64,000 nucleotides of DNA from Streblospio benedicti (lineage: Eukaryota > Annelida > Polychaeta > Spionida > Spionidae), in NCBI GenBank assembly GCA_019095985.1, contig CM032666.1, positions 40,723,361 through 40,787,360 on the forward strand. The letters run 5' to 3'. Below, piece after piece: positions 23,881 through 37,600 of this stretch. The notes under the pieces were generated by a model. It saw only the letters and a program-made list of their open reading frames with translations, did not search any database and was not told the DNA's origin. The position numbers and the translations under genes are program-made. Every line of letters begins with the position of its first letter. The stretch's first letter is position 1.

Positions 23881-26690
23881 GAGTAGCCAACCTGGACGGC
23901 GGAAATTGTAGCATTTGGGCAGGTTAATTAAGAATTTTGATTGGAAGTGACCAGGAGATATGAAACTTTTAGGGGAGCAGTAGACCCCACTGCTTTGGTC
24001 CAACCTGCCTCTGCGATTGCGGAGGCAAGAAATGGAGCGCTGACAGGAAACGCTCCCACGTGTGTCCACCTTGTTTTGCACAGCGTGACGCTCTGCGGAG
24101 TGCCTGGCATTTTGTGAAGTGAAGCCCTAATACCACCTTTTATCTTCTAAGTTCTGATTTGGAGCTAGAGGGAGAGTAGTCAGAGTAGTGGTGGTTAGTG
24201 CCCAGTAGCTTGGAATATCACACCCACCGAAATATTTTAATTTGACAGACGGGATGTCCACCGGATGGTCAGCAGCATTGCATTATGGCTGGGTTTTTTT
24301 CCGGGTGGACACGAGCGTGGGCGGGGATGGTGCTTGCCACGGGAGTATTAATCCTCAATTAGACTTGTATTGTTCATCTACCTTTCGTGCTGTGAAATCC
24401 TGCAATGCTTTCCTCTTCCAAGTGTCCAAAGGTACAAGTCATGGCTGCCTCAAGAGACCATAACCTGTCCACTTGCGTAGGATGGACACAACCAGGCCCA
24501 GATTACGAGGCTTCCCCATCCACGGGTTTCCCGATTGCGGGAGTACTATCACTTCTTTACACCTCTACGAATTTAGCGACACACCACCATGGGTGCTTGA
24601 ACCACGGCTGTAAGACAGATTTCTGTTTGGGAATGATGATCCTGAGCCTGTTGAGCCCTTGCAGTTAAATACCTGCCCACTGACCACGAAAGGTGGTACT
24701 CTCATAGAGAGTGCGGTCGTGGGACGTGAAAACTCGTGTAAGACGGTCACCTGCACTGATGTCCATGGTATAGAACCCTGAGCCCAGGAAATGGCCCCCT
24801 CCCCGGGGTTGTGACCTTTCACGGACGGGTCCTTGACTAAAGCGGACCAAAAACTGAATCATGGGTCTGATGGACGTCCTCTACCTGCGTGTCCGGGTTA
24901 CGGAAGATGGCTACCAATGGGGTGCCATGAACTAAGAGCCCTGGACACTCACGTACAAAGGCCAACACTGATCTCGCGCTGTGTGGCCACCTCCAAGAAC
25001 ATGAAGTAATGTAACTTGTTGCACGTGGGAGATGTCACGACGTCACTGACCTGGATGTGCCACCTGCTATGGCTCGAACTTGAATGTACGTCTTCAATGT
25101 AAAACTAACTGGGTTCTACGTCAAAGCGGTATTTTGACTGGACTACTGGGGATTTTTTTTTAGCATATTAAAGGATGCTCCCACGGGCAGTTGAGAAAGA
25201 TATAGTGTGACAAGTATGCCAATTATGTAAACTAAAGTTGCAAAGTCGCTAGAGCACGACAAACTGTACGTGAATTGTGACTGTAAATATGTACATTTAT
25301 TTACATTTACAATATCTTCCAGGACAGTCAGCGGACTGTACATGAGGACATTAGCCTGCACAAGCACATGCCACTTTTTTTACCAGGACAGTCATTCATG
25401 AGTAATGGATGTCTCGGGAACGTTGTGCTCCTGGCGTACATGGTAGTGACCTGGCTGCAGGATGTGATAACCTGTCATATATGGACACTTGCGGTGGGGA
25501 ACAATACTGTTCCACCCGTGACCTCACCCGCTACCTGGTTCGTGCGGCCGGAGGGACTGGTCCAAAGTGATTGGAATCTGGTGCCTAAATGTGATCCTTT
25601 GACAAGGATCAGGCGAACCTCAACTCATGGAGGGACTCGTGAGACAACCCATCTGTCAGAGGTTCTTTACGAATGGTGGGGGAATGTTTTGGGGGATACT
25701 GGGTGCTTGACAGCACATCACCTCATTCCGTATCTCTGAGCGTTCAGCCGTATAGGTTTTTGGCATTTGGTTACAGAGTATTCCACTAAAAAATTATTGG
25801 GCTGTGGAAGTCCCTGAGCTAATGTCATTATTGATGAGAGCAGTGCTGTTGAAGTTGCCCATCAGCGACCTAGCTTGGGTGGTGATCAGTGCCGTTCAGA
25901 CTGTGATCAGGGGAGGGTTTTGTTTTGCTGGATGTTAGCTTATGGGTTGCATGTGATAGCCTTGAGTTTATGTTTTTACCTTTGCATGTTTAATTTAGTT
26001 TACATTTTGATACAGGCAAATTGTCCACCAATGGCTGGTTATGATGACAGGCTCTCAGTGGACACTAGTGATGTCCTGTGTGCAAGTGGCTGCTCGATTT
26101 GCATGTTCGTTTGTTTAACACTACGTGGTTGCTGGCTGAGGCCTGCGGACAACGCCAGGGCCACAGCCAGGGCAAGACAGACTCCGTCCCAGTGTACCAA
26201 CGTCTAGATACAACGGGACATGGTCTGCAGCGCCATGGAAAGGGCTGGATACCTGGGCGAGTGACAGGGCCACCAGCCCGAGTAGAAAGACAGAGGGAGG
26301 GCTCATGTGTGTGACTGTGGAGTAGTCAAAAATTGTTTTAAACGTGATACAATCCAGTTTGACCTTTTGGCAGAGCCAGTATAGAAGTAGGAAGAGTTAC
26401 TCATGCTGAAGCCGGGGTGGTTGTGTGTGAGCAAAGCTAGCGTAGACCCCCGGGTGTTGTTTACTTATGTCCACACCACTATCGAGTATGATATGAGCCT
26501 TGGAAGGACCGCGAAGGGGCCTATGGATGTGGGGGGGGAGGTGTTGGACCCTAATATGTGGTCGCTTCCACAGCTAAATCTAATCTGTGCGGGAATGTGC
26601 TTCTGTGCACGATTACGTGCGAGAAATGCAAGTAAATTATTACATGGACGGTAATGGTAATTGACATAACGATGTAGGTGTGAGTGGGTG
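23881..26690. other. GC-richer 2.8-kb block of unknown nature
   Basis: Base composition shifts here to far more G+C than the flanks. Many short frames are open on both strands (up to 123 codons at 25368-25739), none with a domain I know, and long runs of the best frames are broken by stops. No inverted ends or long direct repeats were found. It could be a decayed element, a non-coding RNA locus or a transferred segment; I cannot choose. Confidence 0.35.
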
Positions 26691-26696
26691 AAGTAG

Positions 26697-27081
26697 CTAT
26701 AGCATGGCTGCCAACCCCTCAATAGCCATTTCTGTACTCAGGATGCCCCAAATTAGTACTTTAGGGGTATTCTGTGGTGGAACGGCAAACAGTTTACAAA
26801 AATACTGGGTGTAAAAAGAAATCCATAAGCGCAGAACTGATATGTATGTATTTCTGGTGTAATGTAACCAATATTCAAGGCTTTTAACACCAATCATAAG
26901 CACACAATCTATGTTGGGATGCAGTTCCTGTGCTTTTACTTCATAAAAAGTAATTATTAATGTTAAATACACAAAGTGGGGAAATCTGTATTTTGAAGTT
27001 AGAATTAGTATTTGGGTATTTTGGGTCGGAAATCTGTATTAATACCCGGCATATCTGTACTACTTGGCAGCCCTGCTATAG
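26697..27081. mobile_element. hAT-like MITE, ~373 bp
   Basis: The element 26703-27075 starts CATGGCTGCCAA and ends TTGGCAGCCCTG (inverted). CTATAG flanks both sides, a partial target duplication. Confidence 0.68.
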
Positions 27082-28610
27082 TGTATACCGCAAGCACCCT
27101 ATGGCCTGTACCCTGCCTATGATTCTTGATGCCGCCAGCATTAGTCTGAAGTCCTGCAAGTCCCGTAAGAGCGGTCATTTTTATCAAATGAAATTGAAGG
27201 GAGGTTACCAAATTTTTCACAGAGAATTGAGGAGCTAAAATTTTTTCACAGTAGTTTTGGAAAATCCTCCTACCCCACCCTGTCATAAATACTAAATGGT
27301 TTCTAAGCTTGCTACTTATTTTGAAAAGAATGTAGTTGAATGGGACTTCTTATTTCTCATTTTTGTAAAGCAGTTTTGGTAGGCTGTCAGTAAAGCATTT
27401 TTTTAATTGGGGAGGGTTATTTTTGTTCTTTTTTTCAATAAATGAGTTTATATGTATTGGTGCAGACCCTTTATTTTCGTGTTGAAGATATGATCTTTAA
27501 TAATATCATACAAAAACGCCATTTCATGCAGATTTTTCAATTTTAAGCTCCATCCCTCTTCCACCCCTGAAACCCCCCAGACATTTCTGTGAATTCAAAT
27601 ACCAAAAAAGTGTAAAAGAATGATTCAATTGAGTATTCATCAATATCTTTTGGAAAAGCTATTATTTCTTCATAAAATTAGTTTTCCGTCACTTGTATAT
27701 AAAAAAAATTTTTTTCTATGCAGTGAAGATAATGGAAGGAAACATTCAATAAATATGATAATTACATTTTATGAAAGGAGATACTTTGTTTAAACATATA
27801 TTCATGTATGAAAATGAAAAAAAAAAGATATGGAATAGTTTTTTAAAATTAGTATACACTTTATCACTTAACATTATTGAAATAAGCGGACACAGTCCTA
27901 TTTATTCACTTTCTTATTGTGATATTGTATAACAAACATATGATGATATATGTGCAGACCCTCTCTATCACATTTGCAAATACTACACAAAGTCGGACAT
28001 AGGCTTTATGGTAATGGAGACTTAACTGAATGATCCAGATTTATTAAATCTATAATAAAATATTGTCTGGTGTATGATTATTAAATTTCAGATACATAAA
28101 ATAGCAATATAATTATTAGTTTGAATTAAAAATCTATAATTTAAAATCATTAAAGCCTGATATACATTACATGACACGTACATCAATAAGAATAAAATTT
28201 AATAAAAATGCAAACGTAAATTCTAAAATAACACTGAAAAGGTTAAGTATATTTAACAATTGGGATACACATAAAGGTTGCTACACCATCACAGATTAAC
28301 AAGCATGCGTTTAGAAAACCATGTGATCATCATATTGCAAGTGCAACACACCAGATTTTCTTCCTAACAACACACAACGTCACTATTAAAGTGCAATTTA
28401 CAGTATTAATAAAGAAACTAACACATATATATACACTAGTTCTATGTGTTATTATAATTGGAGAGAAACAATCACCAGTCAGCAGCATCATCACTCACAT
28501 TTCAACGTCTATAAAAGTTGCAATAAAAGTTGCAATAAAACCAGCAAATACTGCTGATAAAAGTAGAAGTGGAGAGTACAATCATGATCGCACTTGAGCC
28601 GTCCTCAGAG
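27082..28610. other. non-coding DNA downstream of the GTSF1-like gene
   Basis: AT-rich. The 3' UTR of the minus-strand gene should lie in the right part. A TTTATT at 28040-28045 (AATAAA on the minus strand) is a candidate poly(A) signal but is over 500 bases past the stop. Confidence 0.35.
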
Positions 28611-31600
28611 CTAGGTCAGTTGATCAGTCAACATTAACTTGTTGAGCTCTTCTTCCAATTCAGATTTCCTTTGTACTTTTTCGATCTACAATAGAATACA
28701 AGAATTGCTTTTGCCTCAAGAAACAGCCTCACCAACTTTTAAAATTAAAATCAAAACTATCCAAAGAAATGATGTGAATAATTCTATAAATTAGATATGT
28801 ATACCTCTTCAGCATTCAATCCTATGCCTTGGTTTTGCTTCGATTCCAAATTTTCAATCTGAAATGTTTGAATGAATGTTGAAATGTTTGTTAAATAATG
28901 TATTACTCCAGTCATTATGAATTGATGAAGAAATTCATACAATTTCTTTTACTTGATTTTCTACTTAATTACCATGAATATCAATTACTAACTTAGCACA
29001 AAAGTACTTAACTGCCCATACTTAATGCCCCCCCCCCAAAAAAAAGGGTTAGGTTTTGGAGGCCTACATAATATTCTGTCTGCAACGATTTGTCTAAATT
29101 CTTTGAAATATTTCAAAATTAACACATTGAGCACACAAACATTACAATGTATCTAGTATATAGCTTACACAAATTATGTATAGCATTTTAAAGTGTAGAT
29201 GTTTTGCACTCTGCCATATCCCCGTTCTACCCACAAAAGAAAACAAAATAAATAATTTCTTAATCCAATGTTGTCATACTCTGTAGAAGTATATAATAAC
29301 TATCTGGTAATGATTGGTGGATACAAGTTACGGTCATGTGTCATACCGCTTTCAGCTTTTTCTTGATTTTCTTTGCTTCCTTTAGGAGGTCTCTGTTCTG
29401 TAAATGCAATAAACAACTAAAATCTAATGGATGTTAGCAATATACCACTCTGAGTATCAGATGTCCTGAAGAGACCTCTGACACATCACTATTCTCATTA
29501 AAAATTCTGACCAATCACAGGCTGTTAATCTATGATCATCACTGGCTGGAGATGAATATTATTGAGTTCAAGTGACCAATCACAGCTAAGTATCAGATAG
29601 GTGTGGCGGGTTCAACCAACCAGGTTGCAGTATTTAAACAGGTCACATAAATTATGTTAATCCACTCTCAGGCAAAACATTTCAGAGGTCAATTTGCTTG
29701 ACATCTGATACTCAGAATGGCAATATACCAAAATATAAACCAAAACGGGAACAGTAATCTTATTACTAACACATCAAGGAGGCACACTGCAAGGGAAAAT
29801 TCATGCGCAACTACCACAACATAATATGCATGCTTTTAATAACACTTAAGTCTTTAGATGTTTAAAGAATCTAGAATCACTTACCAAAACACATTTATAC
29901 CCCACTACATGAACATGATAAACTTATTTTGCCAAAACATTGCTGTTTTATTAAAGTGTTTAGTACTGTTGGCACTTACATTTGTACCAGAAGCACATAC
30001 ATATGTAAGACCTGCATTTCTGCTGCCTTGTACGCAGTTAATTGTGTCCATCCATCAAGCTTATTACCTCTATATGGGTCCCGTCGTTTGAGCCATAATG
30101 CTCAAGTTTATACCATATTCAACCTTCCAAGCGCCCAGGGCCGTTAAATTGAAATTTTCTCAAACTGGCGGGTGGGCTGTTACACAAGAGTGCAGTTACT
30201 ACATAATTCTTATTGACATTTAAGAAAAAGAGGGGGGAGGGCTGTTACACGAGGGTGGGCACTTGGATGGTCATATAAGGTATATGCACTTGGAAATGGT
30301 CACCGCTGTGCATCTATTTCACATAAACCGCATTGGCCCATGTGTGGGTCCATTTATGGGCTATTATTTAGTCCATATTCTACTGTTCACACCCTACTGG
30401 TTACTACTCTATTTGAGACACCCTGCTCAAATTATGGTATATGAGTGAAAAATGGTTACTACTCTGACTATTTCACATGGACCAATAGTGGATTGACAGA
30501 AGGTCCTTCACTTGTTACCCTTCTTCAGGAACTACTCTTCGGAAAATATGATTACCGTTTGCACTCAAATTCAGGTTGCAAGTACGAAATGGTTACTCCT
30601 GGGGACCCTTTTCATATGGACCAGTGGTCCACATTTGGGTCTACTGTGGTTCTCGCTTAATTATCATCTGTACTACTCTGTATGCCAAACAGTTTTAGTT
30701 AGACCTCAATTTGATAAGCATATTGACAATGGTGACCACTAGCCCCACATCACCAATATAGGAATGTTCAAAATGCCTTGATTGGGGACAAGGACTGAAA
30801 AAATGTCATTTTTTTTCCAGGCAGGTGTTCATAATAATCTAAACCAATTAGAATTTTAAAAAGTTTAAGGTAGATCCGGCAAAAAGATATCATTCCTACA
30901 GTTCATATTTTGATATTCAGTACAATTTTTTTAGCTATTACAGAAAATGTTACTCTGTGAACTTGCTGTCAGCACATTAGTTGTAATGGTATTTACATGG
31001 TCCTACCCACAATTCTCTCATGACATTTTCACCTGGATTTATATTGATAAAAATATCATGCATAAGAGTTAATATTAGGGATGGGGGAAAGCTTCTTTTA
31101 CACAAACCTGTAGTCTGCACTTCTGAAAGTAACTGTCTCACTATCATCTGGCAAGTTATCTACATCTACTATGCATTAAATCTTCACAGCACAATAGTTC
31201 ATGCCCAATTCTTCAATTCCCAGTTGCGCAGGACGTGTTGCGCAGTAGAATTAATCCATACCAAACAGTCCATTGACTACTTCCGGTTGCGTCATTGTAA
31301 ACTAACACGACTTTAAATATTCTAAAGTAATTTTCAGCTATCACTTATCCTATGTCATTCATGTAAAGTACTTTCCAAATAGAATTTTGAGTGAGGATTA
31401 TGAATCTGTAATCGGATTTTAGTTGGCATTGAAATTGACGAAGATATGGGTAGAATACCAGTCTTCATAAAAAAAAATGCAGGCGACCTGTGTAGGTTGT
31501 GAATGATACAAACGTTTGAACTTCACTATTATGAAGAATTTATGCATGCCTCAAATAGCATTCCTAATAGTATTTTGAATGAGGACTATGAATATGTAAT

Positions 31601-34600
31601 CGGATTTTAGTTAGCATAAAAATTGACAAAGTTATGAGCAAAAGCCAGTCTTGGTCAAATTTGCAGACAGCCAGTCAAAACAAAAGTTGAAAACTTCACT
31701 ATATTGAAGAATGCACACTTCAAATAGATGTATTTACTTAATTTTCCAATGTCTATCAGTGTAACAGCCATCAATGTTGTGTAGAATACACACTTCGAAT
31801 GATATAGCAATAAATAAAATGCGATTTTAAATGGGCTTATAACATATACCGGAAGTACCCATGGACATTTGTGTCTCAAAAGTAAATAAAAAAAACGAAG
31901 TCGCAACTTTTCTGCGCAATTGGGAATTGAAGAATAGCTCTCATCCAGTACAGATTTGAGCAAAACACCAAATAACACCTGTCACCACAGGTACTTTGAT
32001 AAATATGCACTCACTTCATTATTTGAGTCACCTTGTTCAGCGGAGTCAATGCCTTTAGCTACATTCGAACATAAAACTTGGCTGAAATAAAAAGAAGTGT
32101 CTCTCAGAATTTCTTAAATAAGAATATTGATTATTTTAACATACTTAATCTATTATGAGAAAAGCAATTTTACAAGTTGCTTATTTCAAAGTATAAGTAG
32201 TCTAGTCAAAGCATGTTAATCTTGCTTCCGAAATAAAATACTTACTTACTTACATATATATATACACATACAACATAAACGTACATACATAAAAATGGGG
32301 TTAATGAATCTTGTGTTGTGTATATTTGTCACTAAAAACCTCTACTTCCACTTGTATTTTGACAGAAATATTTTTTTAAAACAAGCACTTAACTACTCTC
32401 AAACTCGTAATCATAATAAGCATACATTTTCAGTAACATGTAGTCCCCTGTCCTAGTCTTTTTTACAGTTTAAAAATCAATTGTTAACATTTTAAAATGT
32501 TGAAAAAAAAATCTATACATGTACTTTTGCTTAAAAAATCCTATGAATTAGCCCTAAAATTTTACCCGAAAGAAAAAAAAATCCCTGAAATTTTATTGAA
32601 TACATGTAGTCAGATTCCCTGAAAGCTGCCTGCAGGAAGTTTGAGCGAAATTCTGATATCCCAGACTTTTGCTCAGTGGTTGCCACACTGGCCACCCTGC
32701 ATTCAGAAGTCATGCGCCCAGTTATCACACATACATAGAGAAAATACACCTCTTGGTTGATACTAGATATTTTTATTGAATGAGTTTGCCAGCTGAGCCG
32801 TATCACCTGAGTGCCCAGCATGAGGGGGATGCAGGCTGACAAATACGTTAAATAAAAATTTCTAGTATCATCCAGAAGGTCCGTTTTATGTTTATCTAGT
32901 GTGGTATACAGATATTTTTACTGACCAGTAGCCAGTTAGAGATACAGGATCAGCGTGTGATAACAATTGGAGTATATACCTGATGTGGGATGAAGTGCAA
33001 GCCCGATCATCCGAGTTCCAAATATAAAAAAATCTAGATTATCCATACCCGTTCCCGTTTTTCTCGGCCATATATATTTTTCAACAGACTTGAAGTTGTC
33101 TCATTGTTACATTATCTTTCATTTCACTTGCTCTGTTTGGAACCGTAGAAACAGATGAGCTAAAAAACCACCCCATAAAACTAACAAACGCACTTACCTC
33201 CAGGTGACGGAGATGACGATGACTGAAAACTGTGAGGCTGCCCTCGGCCTCTTCCCACTCCAGTATTTGATGTAGGAGCCATGGGGCTATTTGCCACTTC
33301 CACAGGTTGTACAAAATTCATAACACCTCTCCCAAATCCTCTTGAGCCACCATTCTGCAAACCAGTCACTTGTGATTCCACTGTAACACCTCTACCTAAA
33401 CTCTTTGGTTTGGTGGTAGGTATTTTCATTGCAGGCATGGTTTGATTAGCACTTCCCACTGAAGGTGGTTCTGAAAGGGTAATTGATACTAAAAATAAGC
33501 TTCACCATATCAATATTTTAATTGGCATACACACAACTAGTTAATTAAGCGTTATAGCAATGTGTATGCAAATAAAAAATATAAATAAACTTTGCTATTC
33601 TAAAAACAACTCCTTCGCTATTCTAATTGTGACTTGTCTTGTTAAGTTAATTTATTTTTAGCTTTCTTGATACTCTGATTATGTACAGGTTTCACTAAAA
33701 CACAATTGAATAATACTATCAGTACACATGAATATCTGAAATAAAAAGAAATAGAACAGAATTAATCTTACAGAAATTTGTGCTCATTTATAGGTTCCTA
33801 AGAACAATGTAACTAATTACAAAATATATTCAATATATAAACTCCCATAATCCCACAATATTATAATAACTCTTTACTACAACTATACAAGCAGCTTTTA
33901 TACTCTGCAAACACTAATTAAGAGACCTAGTCCCCTATTTAGAAATATTCAAAGTGTCCGACCCTTGTTTCTGGCAAGACAGAAATAATTCCATCTTAAT
34001 GCAAGGGCTCATTATGATGGAAACCAATTATAATCTTAAAAATAACAATGTAGGTTTGGCACCAAAAAAATAGCTCATCATTTAAAATGGCCCATCATGT
34101 AATATTCAGTGGCAGATCTAACAGGGTTGGCAGGTTTCTCCTCTATGGTGTATCTCCCCTAGATTTCCCCCGGATTTTACTGATACAGGAGAAATACCTT
34201 TCTTCCCAGTTTCTAATTGGGAGTACAGAAGTCCACGAGAGGGTGTTGCCAGCCCTGCTATTAACATTTTCTTCAATTTACATTTAAAATGCAATATCAT
34301 AACAGTGCATACAAATTGCAAACAATTTCCGGGCGAGAATGCCCCTGGACACCCCCTACAAATTGGGGTGTTGCAATACCTCCAGCATCTACCAGCGTTG
34401 GGGTGACTAAATGTTTTGGGATAAAAACTAAACTAAACTAAATGACAACTTTCGTGATTAAACTAAACTAAACTAAATTGACTCGGGCAGATGTTATGAA
34501 TAAACTAGACTAATCTATATGATCACTTGATTAAACTTAACTGAGTTAAATTTCCAAAATGAAGGATATATGTCATGAATTAACACATTTCTTTTTTCAT

Positions 34601-34609
34601 AAACAAACT

Positions 34610-34643
<34 letters not shown>

Positions 34644-37600
34644 GTCTTTTTAGCAAGCATATTTCTACCAACGATAGATATAGCTGAAGACAGGTTTTAC
34701 AACCCTAAGCTTCCTAAGCTTGACTACCGGTATATCAAGTGGCCCTAGCAGGACTCGAACTCACGACCCCAAGGTTGTAAGACCCGAATGATACTATCAT
34801 CCAAAGCAGCGAGCTGTTAAGAGGTTACACGGCTGAACCGTTGTCTCCGTAACCCCCAGCTTAGGTACTTGGTGTGTTATCCTCTCCCAAAATTTCGTCC
34901 TTATGTGGGATTCGAACCCACGACCTCCAGGTTGAGATGATAATAGACCAAGTATGTAAGCCTGAGGTTTACAGAGACAACGGTTTAGCCGTATAACCTT
35001 TTAAACAGCTCACTGCTTGGGATGATAGTATCATTCTGGTCTCACAACCTTGGGGTTGTGAGTTCGAATCCCGTCAGGGCGACTTGATATAGTCAAATTG
35101 AAGCTTAGGGTTGTAAAACCTGTCTTCCGCTATATCTATCGTTGGTAGAAATATGCTTGCTAAAAAAGACGTGTGAGAGAGGTTTGAAAATCTATCCGCA
35201 AGCACTAGAAAACACATAGAAAATCTATTCAAGCATAACTATTTCAACTAGTTTCTAAATAGTTTTCAAATACAGAATATTAGATATACAATGCAGACAT
35301 CATATTCGTAATTATGTCCATGTATGGATTTATCATTATACATTATAATTTTTAAACCAATAAATATTCCACCATTTCCATTCAAATGGCGTCATGTATT
35401 TGTTAATACGTTATGGTTTCGAGTTTGTTTTATTTGGAACGTTATATTTCCTCGATATATTTGGTTGTCGTTCGTTTAGTGTAAGTTGTGAGTTACCAGT
35501 TGATGTTAATAAAGTTCGAAAGCTGATAAACTGTCGTGTTATCTTAATAACGTGGTGACAGCTGGATTTACCTACACCCCGAAGAATGTGGATACGCATA
35601 CATTCGTGGATATGCATAACTCGGACAATTCTCTTCAAACAAGGCTTCATTTGACGAGCAGCAAAACACTTGAGCTATAATAGCTAAATGTGCAAGTCAT
35701 TGGACAATTACTATAATTATTTTTATTAACCTCAAAGTTATTGGACTTTTATTATGTGTCATTATTATCAGTAGTAGTAACATAAAAGAAGTTGCTGGAC
35801 ACTTACTATATTATTATTATTATTATTAGCATCATAGACTTGATTGCTTGTGTGACGCACGTGTTTGACATGGCTGCATCTGCAAAGGGACCCAAACACA
35901 GAGTGCTTGGTGAAGACATTTACATCATTTGAAGATTGGCAGGTGCTCATGAAGGGGATATTACGAAAGGACCCAAATTATGCAAGATTTCTCCGCATAG
36001 GCGCAGACGCGTCATGGAGAGCGGTCTCTGTGGGCAACCCCCAGAGGCTTCGTCGACGATGTAGCAGGAAACAAGACCAAGGAGACTAAACTGTTGCACC
36101 TCACGGGGATCGCGCAGTGGGTGCCTCATTATATCTCTCACCAAATTTTAGAAGAGTACGTCAATTGAGAGTGTGTAGAATATCATTCGTTCTTACTATA
36201 ACTTACAGCAAAATTAGGTACAATTTATGTCATTCCTGGAGATAACGTGGGATGTGGCTAATAATGAGAGGCCTGAGCACTTGTACAGGAGACTAATGTC
36301 GCACATCCATAACAGGCTCCAGAAGGATGGAACATTAAAGTACAAGGGAAAGCCAATTACCCAAAATGAAGAAGTGTCCCCCACTGTTGAACAATCAGTT
36401 ATTTTACGTTGGCTTGAGCTGATTGACCCTCGTCTACCAGCATTAATATCATGTACGTTCGCCCACAATCTCCAGACCATGACTCTCAAAGATATACAGC
36501 CACAAATATCAGCAAGCATTGACAGCTTCTTGCTAGAGTTGAAGGAAAAGGATGTACAAGCTTCACGAGTTTCTTCACGAGTGAGATTTTCTGAACGCTC
36601 ATTTCAGAAACGCAAACCAACTTTTGCAAGACAAACACGTCAAAATATGAGACCCTACAAATGTCGATTATGTAAGGCAGAAGGCAGGCAGTATCTGGAC
36701 CATAGTATGGAACGATGTCATCATGTCTCAAATGATGAGAAGAGGAAGATGGTGAAAGCTTTCTAATTAAAAAAGGGAATGGAGACCATCGGCAGGTTAC
36801 TGCATTTAATACCATTGGCTCTTACACGAAACCTCTTCCCTTAAAATCCACTTCTACAGAAGACATCCTCAGGTTCCTAGTAGCGGTGGGACATTCGGTG
36901 GGTTTTAGCCTTTGAAAGGGCAGGAATGACTACGGAAATAATCAGTGTGCTACCTGTGGTAGCACAGGAAGTTGCCAGACCTGGCATTTTTTGACATTAT
37001 GATGTCTAATGGAAAAAATTAGATATGAAAAAGTAGAATAAAGAGACATTAGTTAAGTCAAAGTTTTTTTAAGGAGATTTGAACTTATGATTATGTATTT
37101 TTATGTACAAGTATATTTGTACTTTGGTTCACTTTGCCATATTTACTTCAAATATTCATACGAGATAAAATTGTAAAGGTTTATTTGCTGAAAAATTCAG
37201 CTGAAATATTCTTGTAAAATTTCCATTCTTAAAAACTGCAAAATTAAATAGCCGCGAATATTTCTAGTTTCACAGTACTCCCGAGTTTCTGCCTATAGGT
37301 GGGGAGAAATACCTTTCTCCCCAGGAAATACCCAACCCTGAGATCTAAGGGTCTGTGTGTGTGTGTGTGGAGGGGGGTGGGGAGTGGTTGTTAGTTTATT
37401 GATCACTGTTCCAGGAAGAGATACGTTGTTCAGACTTGCTGTTACAGCGGTACCATAGGCATTAATCCAAGTGAAGCGTTTATTCAGGGAAGGCGCTTAT
37501 TGATTCAAAATTGTGTCTAACCCCACGTCTATTTAAGGGGAGGCTACAATTTGGGCAGAGGCCAAACGCGGAAAGAGAACTAGGGTCCTTTTATGGTTTG

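Larger units (their letters stand above)
34114..37348. mobile_element. hAT-like element of 3.2 kb with exact 8-bp target duplication
   Basis: AGATCTAA occurs at 34114-34121 and 37341-37348. Inside it, the left end is CAGGGTTGGCAGG and the right end is CCCAACCCTG, inverted hAT-type termini with GAGAAATACCTTTCT-like subterminal words on both sides. No transposase is recognisable. The length comes mainly from later arrivals: the SINE pair at 34611-35215 and the LTR fossil at about 35400-36960. A second inverted terminus-like GCCAGCCCTG at 34248-34257 may mark a smaller relative or a subterminal repeat. It is in intron 5 of the GTSF1-like gene. Confidence 0.72.

Noticed and set aside
25368-25739. 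123-codon frame in the GC-rich block
   Set aside because: No similarity I recognise, no clear splice sites and equal openness of other frames nearby; reported only as part of the unexplained block.
34425-34510. AAACTAAACTA repeats resembling a telomere-like tract
   Set aside because: The unit is not TTAGGG-like, it is short and irregular, and it lies inside a transposable element.
34890-34935. Possible tRNA gene (GGATTCGAACCC)
   Set aside because: Only a B-box-like palindrome is present; no full cloverleaf, and it is the spacer of an inverted SINE pair.
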